From assembly GCF_039539445.1 (NCBI RefSeq), contig NZ_BAABDD010000003.1, forward strand, positions 248,001 through 312,000: a DNA stretch of 64,000 bases. Reading direction: 5' to 3'. Under the pieces are notes generated by a model. That model saw only the letters and a program-made list of their open reading frames with translations, searched no databases and was not told where the DNA came from. A program made the position numbers and the translations under genes. Below, one piece after another: positions 7,495-15,773 of this stretch (positions are counted from its first letter, which is position 1; each line of letters opens with the position of its first letter). The stretch is from Salinactinospora qingdaonensis (GTDB taxonomy: Bacteria; Actinomycetota; Actinomycetes; Streptosporangiales; Streptosporangiaceae).

Positions 7495-7932
7495 GTGAGC
7501 GAGACGAAGCTGCGCAGCGGTCAGGTCGCGCGTGCGGCCGGGGTGAACTTGCAGACGCTGCGCTACTACGAGCGGCGGGGGCTGCTGGCCAAGCCGGTGC
7601 GCAGCAACGGCGGGCATCGGCTGTACGCTCCGGAGACGGTGACCGTGCTGCGGGTGATCAAGGCCGCCCAACGGCTCGGCTTCACCCTCGACGAGGTCGC
7701 CGACCTGCTGGAGGCGGGCAGGCACCGGCACGACCGCCACGAGCCCGCACTGCGGCGGCGGGCGGCGGCCAAGCTGGCCGAGGTCGAGGAGAAGATCGCC
7801 GACCTCACCACTATCCGCGCGACGCTGATGAGCGCCCTGGACGCGGGCTGCGACGACCTGAGTGCGTGCATGCAGAGCCCCTGTTGTCCGTTGCCGTTCG
7901 CCGACCTCGCCGAGGGAGACCACCGTGACTGA
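7495..7932 (+). CDS. merR: MerR-family metal-responsive regulator
   Basis: A 145-aa MerR regulator with the winged-helix domain (SGQVARAAGVNLQTLRYYERRGLL, then GGHRLY), the dimerisation helix (AKLAEVEEKIADLTTIRATLM) and a C-terminal metal site with four cysteines (AGCDDLSACMQSPCCPLPF). The C-terminal cysteine group resembles actinobacterial mercury sensors, although the equivalent of MerR Cys82 is replaced by a His-rich stretch (GRHRHDRH). It likely binds the mer-type dyad at 6350-6367 upstream of its own operon. GTG 7495 is preceded by GAAGGGG. Other soft metals such as copper, silver or zinc cannot be excluded. Confidence 0.8.
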   Translation: MSETKLRSGQVARAAGVNLQTLRYYERRGLLAKPVRSNGGHRLYAPETVTVLRVIKAAQRLGFTLDEVADLLEAGRHRHDRHEPALRRRAAAKLAEVEEKIADLTTIRATLMSALDAGCDDLSACMQSPCCPLPFADLAEGDHRD

Positions 7933-8233
7933 CCCCGAACGCGGCGGCCCCCGACCGCTCACGACCGGGCTGGCCGGGCTGGCCGGGATCGCGTGTGTCG
8001 CCTGCTGCCTGTTGCCGGTGCTGATCGCCGCCGGCGTGCTCGGCAGCGGGGCCGCCTGGCTGGTGGGCTGGCTGCCGGCGCTGGCCGTAGGACTGGCGGC
8101 GCTGGCCGCGGGCACCTGGTGGCTCGGGCGGGGCCGCCGCTGGGTCTCTTGCTCCTGCGGTTCTTCCCACACCGTTGGGGAGTGCGGCTGCACCGCCTCG
8201 CCACAGCAGCGCCGGGAAGCCCGGCGCCGGTAG
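7925..8233 (+). CDS. MerT-like membrane protein with vicinal cysteines
   Basis: A 102-aa protein with two closely spaced membrane helices (LTTGLAGLAGIACVACCLLP and AWLVGWLPALAVGLAALAAG). The CC pair in the first helix is the signature of MerT-type mercuric ion importers. A cytoplasmic-looking tail carries CSCGSS and CGC. It overlaps the end of merR by 8 bp, so it is coupled to the regulator. In mer operons MerT delivers Hg(II) to MerA, but no mercuric reductase or organomercurial lyase gene is present in this window, so its partner is missing or elsewhere. Confidence 0.65.
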   Translation: MTDPERGGPRPLTTGLAGLAGIACVACCLLPVLIAAGVLGSGAAWLVGWLPALAVGLAALAAGTWWLGRGRRWVSCSCGSSHTVGECGCTASPQQRREARRR

Positions 8234-8389
8234 CGCCACGGGTGCCCGGCCGGCAGCGCTCGCGCCGCCGTGGCCAGTTGCCCCTTCCGCGGTATGGGGC
8301 TGTGCCTTGACGGCCGGAGGAAGGGCATGGCCAGGCGCGAGAACAGTCGGTAGAGTTCCTCAAGTCTTCTCCTTCGCACCGAGCGCCAG

Positions 8390-8893
8390 GTGCGCTGCTT
8401 TGGCCTAACCCCCCACGAGGAAGTCGCCCTGCCGTTGCGTGCCCATTCCAGCCGAGCCGCGGTCGCACTATGGCCGCTGGCGCTGTTCTGCGCACTGTTC
8501 TCGGCCATGCTGGTGCACGGCGTCGGGGGCGCGCTGACCCACGCGCCGCACAGCACCACCCCCCACCATGGCACCGCGACGGCGAGTGCGGCAGGGCATG
8601 GTGAGGCCGCGCCTCTGCCCCACCATGCCGCGGCGGCAGAGGCGGTGAACGCGGGCGTGGCTTCGGAGTGGAGCGGTTCCGAAGGCCATCGGCACGTGGA
8701 GTGCATGAGTGGGGCGGCCAGCGCGTTCGTGCTGCTCATCTTCTTGTTCTGGGCGTTCCCGCTGGGGGCCTTGTGGCCGTCGGCGACCAGTCCGGTCATG
8801 GGGCTGGTGCTGCCCTCGCCATGGACGCGGCCGGCGGGGCGCTGCCGGGCGGGCCGCCGATTACTCACCGAACTCTCAGTACTGCGGGTCTAG
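8390..8893 (+). CDS. DUF6153-like His-rich membrane protein
   Basis: About 167 aa: a first membrane helix (ALWPLALFCALFSAMLVHG), an extracytoplasmic His-rich linker (HAPHSTTPHHG, GHGEAAPLPHH), a C-x-S segment (HVECMSG), a second helix (ASAFVLLIFLFWAFPLGAL) and the family-typical C-terminal phrase LTELSVLRV. The C-terminal signature is shared with the protein at 10088 (LQVLRI). DUF6153 genes often accompany copper genes in actinobacteria. The start is uncertain: GTG 8390 is the only upstream candidate and its ribosome site is poor. Confidence 0.6.
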   Translation: MRCFGLTPHEEVALPLRAHSSRAAVALWPLALFCALFSAMLVHGVGGALTHAPHSTTPHHGTATASAAGHGEAAPLPHHAAAAEAVNAGVASEWSGSEGHRHVECMSGAASAFVLLIFLFWAFPLGALWPSATSPVMGLVLPSPWTRPAGRCRAGRRLLTELSVLRV

Positions 8894-9158
8894 ATGCCCA
8901 CCGCCTTGCGTGGAACCGGCGCCGACCGGCGCCCGCGAGGCACGGGTTTCTCCGGCATCGCGCACTGCGCGCCATTCTTGCCTCACCCGTACGGCGCCGT
9001 CGCTGTTTCCCACCTCGGGACAGGCTGGCACGGCTGCCGTGTGCGCGGCTCCTGCTCTGTGCCAGGAGCCGCCGGGTCATGCCCGCGTTCGCGGCGGGCA
9101 CGGGCCGCGGTGCGGCGATGCCGCCGTCAGGCATTCGACCGCATTCGGGAGTTGTTTC

Positions 9159-9866
9159 ATGAGTCGTAGTCGTCGCTCCACCTCATGGAGCGGCAGTGAT
9201 GTCGCTCGTTTCGTCAGTGTGGCCGCCTCTGCCGGGGCCGGCCAGATCCACCTGGTCATGGCGCCGAGCCACTGGAGCGGGTGGTGGCTTTCAGGCGTGT
9301 TCTTCATCGTCATCGGTGCCTTCCAGGTGCTGTGGGCCGTTGTCGCCGCATGGCGCGGCAGTACCGCGCTGCTGTGGCTCGGCACGCTGGTGAACCTGGG
9401 CTCCATCGGGTTGTGGGGGGTCAGCCGGCTCTACGGCTTGCCCTTCGGAGCCCATGCGGGTACGCCCGAGGCCGTCGGGTTGACCGACCTGATCACGGTC
9501 GTTCTGGAAGCCGTGGTGGTGGCCGGCGCACTTTTGGCGACGGTTGGTCGGTCCCGAAGCACGGCAGTGGGCGGCGGCGTGATCAGTGCTGTGGCCGTAG
9601 CGGCGGTGGCGGTGGCGTTCGCCACGGCGGCGGCCGTGGGGGCCGCCGACGAGCACGGGCACGGGGCCTCAGAGGACGAGAGCGGCCACCATGGCGAAGA
9701 GGTCGAACCGGGCCACCACCAGGAGGAGGCCGAGCAGCCGGCCACCTCCGCCCCCGGCGGGACCGCCTCCCCCTCACCGACTGCGTCGGCGCAGTCGTCG
9801 GAGCCGGCGGGCTCTGATGACGCCGGGGCGGGCGATTCTCACGACGGACACGATCACGAGCACTGA
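9159..9866 (+). CDS. Multi-pass membrane protein with His/Asp/Glu-rich tail
   Basis: 235 aa with about five membrane helices between residues 14 and 165 and a 65-residue C-terminal tail very rich in His, Glu and Asp (EHGHGASEDESGHHGEE, then SHDGHDHEH), a probable metal-binding tail. ATG 9159 has GGGAG upstream. It lies between two DUF6153-like genes and upstream of a CsoR-like operator, so a role in copper or other metal handling is plausible; no known transporter motif is visible. A strong hairpin (9885-9916) follows. Confidence 0.65.
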   Translation: MSRSRRSTSWSGSDVARFVSVAASAGAGQIHLVMAPSHWSGWWLSGVFFIVIGAFQVLWAVVAAWRGSTALLWLGTLVNLGSIGLWGVSRLYGLPFGAHAGTPEAVGLTDLITVVLEAVVVAGALLATVGRSRSTAVGGGVISAVAVAAVAVAFATAAAVGAADEHGHGASEDESGHHGEEVEPGHHQEEAEQPATSAPGGTASPSPTASAQSSEPAGSDDAGAGDSHDGHDHEH

Positions 9867-9884
9867 GGTCGACAGACCGGGGTG

Positions 9885-9916
9885 ACGCCCGTGGCGGGTA
9901 CGCCCGCCACGGGCGT
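9885..9916 (+). terminator. Terminator hairpin after the His-tailed membrane protein
   Basis: ACGCCCGTGGCGGG (9885-9898) and its exact complement (9903-9916) flank a TACG tetraloop. The stem is 14 bp; no U-tract follows. Confidence 0.7.
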
Positions 9917-9988
9917 GGACCAGGGAGGCTCCCCGGCTGGGCGCCGGCTGCTTCTGCGGCTCGCCGCAGGGCGCCCGTCGTGGCACGG

Positions 9989-10005
9989 ATACCGCCAGGG
10001 GGTAC
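9989..10005. promoter_or_regulatory. CsoR-like operator upstream of the second DUF6153 gene
   Basis: ATACCGCCAGGGGGTAC matches the palindrome at 12430-12446 (ATACCCCCAGGGGGTAT) at 15 of 17 positions. G-tract palindromes of this form are bound by the copper-sensing repressor CsoR. It lies 83 bp upstream of the gene at 10088. No csoR gene is visible in the window. Confidence 0.6.
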
Positions 10006-10087
10006 CCATCGCGGTGGGCCGTCCTGGACGGTCGCGGAGGTGGTGCCCCGGCCTCGGCAGCGGCTTGTGGCGAGCTAGTATGCACCC

Positions 10088-10480
10088 GTGAGCACTGAAG
10101 CGGCGGAGCACGCCACCGCACCAGCCATGGTGGGGGTGCGGCTCGTGCTGCTGGTGGCGCTCGCGCTGGGGATCGGCGCCATGCACACGCTGGGCCACCT
10201 CCAGGAAACCGATCGGCAGGAAACCGTTGCCGCCTCTGTGGTCACGCACACCGACCCCGTTTCCTCGGAGGCCACGCTCGAACTGTTGTCGCTCGATCCC
10301 ACATCGGTGTGTCTGGCGCTGGCCGGAATGGCGTTTGTGCTGCTGGGGGTGGCTCCCCCGGCGCTGGTTCCCCGGCCGGGTGGGCCGGTGCGACCGCCGC
10401 CCTGGCTATGGCGAGCGGCGTGCCATGTCGCCCCGCCGGCTCCACCGTGTCTGGCGAAGCTCCAGGTGTTGCGGATCTAG
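10088..10480 (+). CDS. DUF6153 family membrane protein
   Basis: 130 aa with an N-terminal membrane helix (VGVRLVLLVALALGIGAMHTLGH), a polar loop, the phrase LDPTSVCLALAGMAF leading into a second helix, a Pro-rich segment and the C-terminal signature LAKLQVLRI. The HTLGH phrase and this ending are typical of DUF6153. It follows a CsoR-like operator, suggesting induction by copper. Its stop is about 120 bp upstream of the BNR-type lipoprotein gene, with which it probably shares a transcript. Molecular function is unknown. Confidence 0.7.
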   Translation: MSTEAAEHATAPAMVGVRLVLLVALALGIGAMHTLGHLQETDRQETVAASVVTHTDPVSSEATLELLSLDPTSVCLALAGMAFVLLGVAPPALVPRPGGPVRPPPWLWRAACHVAPPAPPCLAKLQVLRI

Positions 10481-10598
10481 ATGCCCTTCGGGCGCGGGGA
10501 CGGCGCTTCCTCACGTCCGCTCACGGTTTGTTCACCCAGTGATGACGACCGCGGCGCGCCGCGAGCCGGCAGCGCCGTTGAGAGGGATCGATCCACCC

Positions 10599-11615
10599 AT
10601 GAGGGAACACGACAACGCGTTTTCGGCACCTGCGGGCACGCTCGCGAACAGGCTGTTCTCCGCCCGCGGCGGAGGGGCTGTAAGCGACCGCGACAGACGG
10701 CGAAGCAGGTGGGCAGGGCCGCTACGGACGGTGGGCGCGGCAGGCGTTGTGGCGCTGTCCGTGGCGTGCGGTGCGACGCCGGCCGGTGAGGAGGAGACTC
10801 AGCCTCCGGGCTCCTCGGGGACTTCCGAATCGGCTCCCACCAGTGCCACGGAGTCGACTCAAGGCGTCACGCTGCCCGAGGAGGCGGCACACGTACACGG
10901 GGTGGCGGTCGAGCCCGACACGGGCGAGGTGCTCGTCGCCACCCACGCGGGACTGTTCGTCGTGCCCCCTCCGGGCGGAGACAAGAAGGCGGCGCCCGAG
11001 CAGGTGGGACCGACCATCGACCTTATGGGCTTCGCCGTCGCCGGCCCCGGGCGGCTCGTGGCCAGCGGACACCCCGGTCCTGGGACCGACATGCCCAACC
11101 CCGTGGGGCTGATCGAGTCCCGCGACGGCGGCGAGAGTTGGCAGGCGCTGTCGCTGGCGGGAGCCTCGGATTTCCACTCCTTGGCAGCCTCCGAGGAGCG
11201 CATCGTGGGGTTCGACGGCCGCCTGCGGGCCAGTGACGACGGTACCGCGTGGGAGACGCTCGCCGGCGGGCTACAACCGGTGTCCCTGGCGCTGTCGGAC
11301 GACGGGCGAACCATCGTGGCCACCACTGAGCGGGGGCCGATGCGTTCCACCGACGGTGGCGGCGAGTTCGCACCGGTCGAGGACGCGCCACTCTTGGCGC
11401 TGGTCGACTGGGTTGCGGGAACGGACTCGGTGTACGGGGTGACGGTGGAGGGAAAGATCCACCGTAGCGACGACGCCGGCACGACGTGGACCTCCACCGG
11501 CTCTCTCGACGGACAGCCCCACGCCCTGCACGCCGATGCGGAGCAGCTCATCGTGGTGGCCGACCATCAGGTGCGTCGCTCCACCGACGAAGGGACCACC
11601 TTCCAGGGCTGGTGA
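10599..11615 (+). CDS. BNR/sialidase-like repeat lipoprotein
   Basis: About 338 aa. The N-terminus carries a basic stretch, a hydrophobic segment and a lipobox-like ALSVACG (Cys approximately 55), followed by a Ser/Thr/Pro linker and then beta-propeller repeats with Asp-box motifs (SRDGGESW, SDDGTAWE, STDGGGEF, SDDAGTTW, STDEGTTF). This matches the family of exo-alpha-sialidase-annotated F510_1955-type propellers that occur with copper and DUF305 genes. It is presumably cell-surface anchored; actual glycosidase activity is doubtful. ATG 10541 is an alternative start. Terminator at 11623-11650. Confidence 0.7.
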   Translation: MREHDNAFSAPAGTLANRLFSARGGGAVSDRDRRRSRWAGPLRTVGAAGVVALSVACGATPAGEEETQPPGSSGTSESAPTSATESTQGVTLPEEAAHVHGVAVEPDTGEVLVATHAGLFVVPPPGGDKKAAPEQVGPTIDLMGFAVAGPGRLVASGHPGPGTDMPNPVGLIESRDGGESWQALSLAGASDFHSLAASEERIVGFDGRLRASDDGTAWETLAGGLQPVSLALSDDGRTIVATTERGPMRSTDGGGEFAPVEDAPLLALVDWVAGTDSVYGVTVEGKIHRSDDAGTTWTSTGSLDGQPHALHADAEQLIVVADHQVRRSTDEGTTFQGW

Positions 11616-11622
11616 TCGCCAC

Positions 11623-11650
11623 GGGGGCGTGCCCGCGGGGGCACGCCCCC
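11623..11650 (+). terminator. Terminator hairpin after the BNR lipoprotein
   Basis: GGGGGCGTGCCC (11623-11634) pairs with GGGCACGCCCCC (11639-11650) around a GCGG loop, 8 bp after the stop codon. Confidence 0.7.
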
Positions 11651-11667
11651 GCCCCAAGAGGATCGTG

Positions 11668-11808
11668 ATGATGAAACCCGTGAGCGGCGTGTCCCCCGCG
11701 GGCACGTCCTCGCCGTGGGCCGGAATACAGGGCCGGGACGCCTTCCGGCGGGTCTTGGCTGTCCAGCGAAACCACGTAACGCTATCGGGAACGAGGCAGG
11801 CACGGTGA
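11668..11808 (+). CDS. Possible small ORF coupled to the DUF2752 gene (46 aa)
   Basis: An ATG-ATG pair at 11668/11671 follows AAGAGGATC and opens a frame of 46 codons whose TGA (11806-11808) overlaps the GTG start of the DUF2752 gene. The peptide (MMKPVSGVSPAGTS onward) is Arg/Gly/Ser-rich without hydrophobic segments. It could be a leader peptide or chance. Confidence 0.25.
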   Translation: MMKPVSGVSPAGTSSPWAGIQGRDAFRRVLAVQRNHVTLSGTRQAR

Positions 11809-12371
11809 GGCCAGACAAGGAGATAACCCTCCCGAAAGCGCCGATCGGGGTACGGGTGAGCGCGAAGGACGGACACCGCTGGCTGACGGTGCTCGCCGTG
11901 GGTGGGCTGGTGGCCGGCGGGCTCATGGCCGTCTTCGGGCTACCGCCGGTGGACCTCCACGGTCCGGCGCACCACCTGGGGATCATGAGCCCCACGTGCG
12001 GTGGCACCCGGTCGGTGTGGGCCGCGATGCGCGGCGACCTGGCGGCCTCGTGGCGCTACAACCCGATCGGGATACCGCTGGTGCTGGGCGCCGTGGCCAC
12101 GCTCGTGCGGTTCGCCGTAGGGCTGGTGACCGGGCGTTGGCTCAACGTCTTCGTGCGTTCGTGGTCGGCCCTGGGGATGCTCGGGGGAATTTTCGTGGCG
12201 CTGTTGAGCCTCAACCAGCAACTGCATGCCGACGTGCTGCGCGTCTCAGGGGAGGGGTCCGCCGCGCTCGGTCTCTTCGTCAACGCCGCTCTGGGGCTGG
12301 TCGTGACAGCACTGGTAGTGGGAATCCACTACCGAGCCGTTCGCGGGAGTGTCGACCGCTCCAGCGAGTAG
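11805..12371 (+). CDS. DUF2752 membrane protein
   Basis: 188 aa with about four membrane helices and the DUF2752 hallmark around residues 65-95 (SPTCGGTRSVWAAMRGDLAASWRYNP), where the Cys-Gly-Gly-Thr-Arg motif sits at a membrane interface. Family members are small bacterial membrane proteins of unknown function. GTG 11805 is preceded by GAGGCAGG. It is located between the BNR lipoprotein and the copper ATPase operator, so it probably belongs to the copper block, but nothing in its sequence is metal specific. Confidence 0.75.
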   Translation: MRPDKEITLPKAPIGVRVSAKDGHRWLTVLAVGGLVAGGLMAVFGLPPVDLHGPAHHLGIMSPTCGGTRSVWAAMRGDLAASWRYNPIGIPLVLGAVATLVRFAVGLVTGRWLNVFVRSWSALGMLGGIFVALLSLNQQLHADVLRVSGEGSAALGLFVNAALGLVVTALVVGIHYRAVRGSVDRSSE

Positions 12372-12429
12372 CGACACAACACCGCGGCCTTTCGTCTCCG
12401 GTCGTGAACCGCGGAAGTCTTCCATATAC

Positions 12430-12446
12430 ATACCCCCAGGGGGTAT
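12430..12446. promoter_or_regulatory. CsoR-type operator upstream of the copper ATPase
   Basis: ATACCCCCAGGGGGTAT is a perfect 8-bp-arm palindrome around a central A, the form recognised by CsoR repressors. It overlaps a -10-like TATATT (12444-12449) and lies about 30 bp from the GTG start at 12480, so a bound repressor would occlude the promoter. Confidence 0.8.
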
Positions 12447-12479
12447 ATTTGGGGGCGTCGAAACGCGAAGGAGGTCGCT

Positions 12480-14579
12480 GTGGATACTGACACCGACCAC
12501 CCCGCCGAAGCGCCGCGCCAGGATCGGCACGGGCAACGAGCGGCGGGGCACGCCCACCACGAGAACGGCGGACCCAACCACCACGCCGGGCACGCAGGGC
12601 ACAACCACCACGGCGGGCATGGCGACCACGCCGCGGCGTTCCGCTCCCGGTTCTGGTTGAGCCTGGTACTGGCCCTCCCCGTGGTGCTGACCAGCCCCAT
12701 GATCTCGGGATGGTTCGGCTACGCCGTACCGACGTGGCTGGCCTGGATACCCCCGGTCCTGGGCACGGTGGTCTTCGGCTACGGCGGCTGGCCTTTCCTC
12801 ACCGGAGCGGCCGGCGAGCTGCGCTCGCGGAGTCCCGGAATGATGACCCTGGTGACGCTGGCCATCTCGGTGGCCTTCGCCGCCAGCCTGGCGAGCACGC
12901 TGGGCGTGGGGTCCATGACGCTGGACTTCTGGTGGGAGCTGGTCCTGCTGGTGGTCATCATGCTGCTGGGGCATTGGCTGGAGATGCGCGCACTCGGGCA
13001 GGCGTCGGGCGCGCTGGAGGCGCTGGCCGAACTGCTGCCCGACACCGCCGAACGCCTCACCGACGACGGCGAGGTTCACGAGGTGAGCATCGCGGAGCTC
13101 AACGTCGGCGACACGGTGTTGGTGCGTTCCGGTGGCCGGGTGCCGGCCGATGCCACCGTCGTCTCCGGACGGGCCGCGATGGACGAGTCGATGATCACCG
13201 GCGAGTCGCGAACCGTCGGCCGAGGCGAGGGCGACCGGGTGACCGCAGGGACGGTGGCCAGCGACTCCGCGATCCGTATCCGGGTCGAGGCGGTGGGCGA
13301 GGACACCACGCTCGCCGGTATCCGACGGCTCGTCGAGGAAGCGCAAAGCTCCCGATCGCGGGCCCAGAGCCTGGCCGACCGGGCGGCGGCACTGCTGTTC
13401 TGGCTCGCGCTTGTCGTCGGGGGTGTGACGTTCGCGCTCTGGGCGGTGGTCGACGGCGTGGGTGGCGCGGTGGAGCGCACGGTGACCGTGCTGGTGATTG
13501 CCTGCCCGCACGCGCTGGGCCTGGCGATTCCGCTGGTCATCGCGATCTCCACAGCGCTGGCCGCCAAGTCGGGCATTCTGGTCAAGGACCGTCTCGCCCT
13601 GGAGCGTACGCGGAGCGTCGACACCGTGCTTTTCGACAAGACCGGCACCCTGACCCGGGGCACTCCAGCGGTGACCGACGTCGCCGCAGCCGACGGCCAC
13701 GAGGAGGCTCGGGTTCTCGCGCTGGCCGGCGCGGCCGAGTCGGATTCTGAGCACCCCCTGGCCCGAGCTATCGTCAACGCCGCCCGGGAACGCGGCGAGT
13801 TGGGGCAGGCGTCGGGGTTCACCTCGCTGACCGGGCGCGGCGTGCGCGCCGAGGTGGGCGGTACGACGGTCCACGTGGGCGGGCCGGCGCTGCTGGCCGA
13901 ACTGGGCGTGAGCGAGCCGGGATCGCTGGCCGAACGTACCCGCCAGTGGCGGCAGCGCGGAGTGACGGTGCTGCACGTGCTAGCCGACGAGCAGGTCATC
14001 GGCGCCGTGGGGCTGGCCGACGAGATCCGTCCGGAATCCTACGAGGCGGTGCGGTCCCTGCACGATGCGGGGACGCGGGTGGCCATGGTCACCGGGGACG
14101 CCCGCAGTGTCGCCAACGCGGTGGCGACCCAACTGGGTATCGACGAGGTCTTCGCCGAGGTGCTGCCCGAGGCCAAGGAACGGGTCGTGCGGGACCTACA
14201 GTCGCGCGGCGGCCGGGTCGCCATGGTCGGTGACGGGGTCAACGACGCCCCCGCTCTGGCGCGCGCCGACGTCGGCATCGCCATCGGCGCGGGAACCGAC
14301 GTCGCGATCGAGTCGGCCGGAGTGGTCCTCGCCTCCGACGACCCCCGGGGCGTGGTGGCGGTACGCACGCTGTCCACGGCCGGCTACCGCAAGATGTGGC
14401 AGAACCTGGGGTGGGCGGCCGGCTACAACGTCGTCGCCGTCCCGCTGGCCGCCGGCGTTTTGGCGCCGGTCGGGTTCGTGCTCCCGCCCGCGGTCGGCGC
14501 GATCGTGATGAGCCTGTCCACCATCGTCGTCGCTCTCAACGCCCAACTCCTGCGCGGCGTGCGCATCGCCCCCCGATGA
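12480..14579 (+). CDS. copB: P1B-type copper-exporting ATPase with CPH motif (CopB-like)
   Basis: 699 aa. The first ~55 residues are a His-rich metal tail (HAHHENGG, NHHAGHAGHNHHGGHGDH) in place of HMA domains. Then come P-type ATPase features: actuator TGES (about 240), the membrane motif Cys342-Pro-His, phosphorylated Asp386 in DKTGTLT, and the hinge GDGVNDAPAL near 585. The CPH motif and His-rich tail define the P1B-3 (CopB) subgroup, associated with Cu(II)/Cu(I) or Ag(I) export. GGAGG precedes GTG 12480 and a CsoR operator lies just upstream, so it is predicted to be derepressed by copper. Terminator hairpin at 14662-14701. Confidence 0.92.
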   Translation: MDTDTDHPAEAPRQDRHGQRAAGHAHHENGGPNHHAGHAGHNHHGGHGDHAAAFRSRFWLSLVLALPVVLTSPMISGWFGYAVPTWLAWIPPVLGTVVFGYGGWPFLTGAAGELRSRSPGMMTLVTLAISVAFAASLASTLGVGSMTLDFWWELVLLVVIMLLGHWLEMRALGQASGALEALAELLPDTAERLTDDGEVHEVSIAELNVGDTVLVRSGGRVPADATVVSGRAAMDESMITGESRTVGRGEGDRVTAGTVASDSAIRIRVEAVGEDTTLAGIRRLVEEAQSSRSRAQSLADRAAALLFWLALVVGGVTFALWAVVDGVGGAVERTVTVLVIACPHALGLAIPLVIAISTALAAKSGILVKDRLALERTRSVDTVLFDKTGTLTRGTPAVTDVAAADGHEEARVLALAGAAESDSEHPLARAIVNAARERGELGQASGFTSLTGRGVRAEVGGTTVHVGGPALLAELGVSEPGSLAERTRQWRQRGVTVLHVLADEQVIGAVGLADEIRPESYEAVRSLHDAGTRVAMVTGDARSVANAVATQLGIDEVFAEVLPEAKERVVRDLQSRGGRVAMVGDGVNDAPALARADVGIAIGAGTDVAIESAGVVLASDDPRGVVAVRTLSTAGYRKMWQNLGWAAGYNVVAVPLAAGVLAPVGFVLPPAVGAIVMSLSTIVVALNAQLLRGVRIAPR

Positions 14580-14661
14580 GGAGACGCCGGCACACGGCGG
14601 GGCAGCGTCGCCGGAGCCGCAGATCAGGTAGCGCCACGGCGTCGACGCCCGTGGCGGAGCA

Positions 14662-14701
14662 AGCGGTGGGGCACTCCCGCACGCGGGAGTGCCCCACCGC
14701 T
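14662..14701 (+). terminator. Strong inverted repeat after copB
   Basis: Two perfect 19-bp arms (14662-14680 and 14683-14701) flank an AC dinucleotide. The arms begin AGCGGTGGGGCACTCC. It probably terminates copB. The rest of the interval to 15191 holds two copies of the dispersed palindrome and no gene. Confidence 0.7.
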
Positions 14702-14774
14702 ATAAGCCGCTCGCGGTTCCCTGCGCGCGGGCAGGGCCTGGAAGCAGACGCGGTGGTCAAGGGTGTTCCTCGTT

Positions 14775-14809
14775 CGCTCCCTCCCCGATCGCTTCGCGAT
14801 CCCGGCGGC
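14775..14809 (-). repeat. Dispersed palindromic repeat, degenerate copy
   Basis: Contains the hairpin core GATCGCTTCGCGATC with diverged flanks relative to the consensus of the family found at ten other places in the window. Confidence 0.6.
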
Positions 14810-15031
14810 TCGCAGGGACCGCGGGGCTAGGGCGGCGCCGGCCGATGAGCGCAACCCCAACAGGACAACGCCGCTGTCCATGAAGCGACGGACAACCGGC
14901 AGTGGTGCGAGCCCGTACAGGTAGCCGCCGGGGTGGAGGGGCGGTCCTATAGTTCAGGGGCCGTGGGAGGTGGCGACACCGCCGGGGGGCTGGCGGGTCA
15001 AGGCGCCTCCCCAACCACAGCCCACCCCCTG

Positions 15032-15066
15032 GCTGCCGAGATCGCGGAGCGATCGAGGGACGAGCG
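15032..15066 (+). repeat. Dispersed palindromic repeat copy
   Basis: Starts GCTGCCGAGATCGCGGAGCG and ends GACGAGCG. The core GATCGC-GGA-GCGATC is a 6-bp stem with a 3-nt loop. Confidence 0.8.
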
Positions 15067-15191
15067 GCGAGAACCCCCGCACGGCGCCCTCACCCCACCG
15101 TCCGCATGACACGCCCCCGTCGAGGCTCCCTTCGCCCGGCCGCGGGGGACGGGCTCCTCGGCCGGTGCGCGCTCCCGCCCTGCGGGGCAGG

Positions 15192-15683
15192 TCAGCACCG
15201 GCCAGTGGGCGGCAGCGACTCCAACTCCGCGATGGCCTCGTCCGCCCATCCCTCACCGTCGGGGTCCAGGGCGCCGAGCCGACGCAGGATCGCCGGCCCC
15301 TCCCGGCGCAGGCAGGCGAGCAGGTCGCTCTCCAACGCCGATGACGCCGTCAGCGGCTCCGGGCCGCCGTCCTCGACCGACACCCGGACCCAGCCGTTGC
15401 CCCTGCGCCGCAGCACGCACACCATGGGCTGGTCGGGGAAGCGCGCCGCTCCCCTGCCGTGGTGTACCAGGTCGGTGAGGGCACCGACCAGGTTGATCCA
15501 CAGCAGGGTGATGTCGTCCCACATGTCCCGGGTCAAGACGGGCGTCTCACCGAAGGTCAGCTCGATCGCCCCGGCCGATGGGAGGTGACCGGACCGGGGT
15601 GGGAGCGCGGAGTGGATGTCGACGAACCTCCCCTCCGCGTACCGGATCGAGGTGGCCACCTCCACCGCGCACCCGTTGTCCAC
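15192..15683 (-). CDS. Conserved hypothetical protein (163 aa)
   Basis: A soluble protein with alternating strands and helices: an N-terminal strand segment (CAVEVATSIRYAEGRF), a helix (MWDDITLLWINLVGALTDLVHHG), two strands (PMVCVLRRRGNGWVRVSVED) and C-terminal helices (LESDLLACLRREGPAILRRL). It has no recognised catalytic motif; I do not know the family. The GTG start has AGAGAGGTGATGG before it. It lies 90 bp downstream of the enoyl-CoA hydratase gene in the same direction but is functionally unrelated as far as can be seen. Confidence 0.65.
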   Translation of the reverse strand: MDNGCAVEVATSIRYAEGRFVDIHSALPPRSGHLPSAGAIELTFGETPVLTRDMWDDITLLWINLVGALTDLVHHGRGAARFPDQPMVCVLRRRGNGWVRVSVEDGGPEPLTASSALESDLLACLRREGPAILRRLGALDPDGEGWADEAIAELESLPPTGRC

Positions 15684-15773
15684 CGACCATCACCTCTCTT
15701 AAATCTCAACCGAGAGCACCGTCCCGGCGTCGCCGTGGCGCACGGCCGAGCCGTCGCCGCTTTCCCGTTCTGG

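Noticed and set aside
9989..10005. Zur or other metal operator
   Set aside because: The G-tract palindrome matches the copB site and CsoR style better than Zur or Fur AT-rich boxes.
14662..14701. Mobile-element end
   Set aside because: The 19-bp-arm palindrome is single, directly after copB and fits a terminator better.
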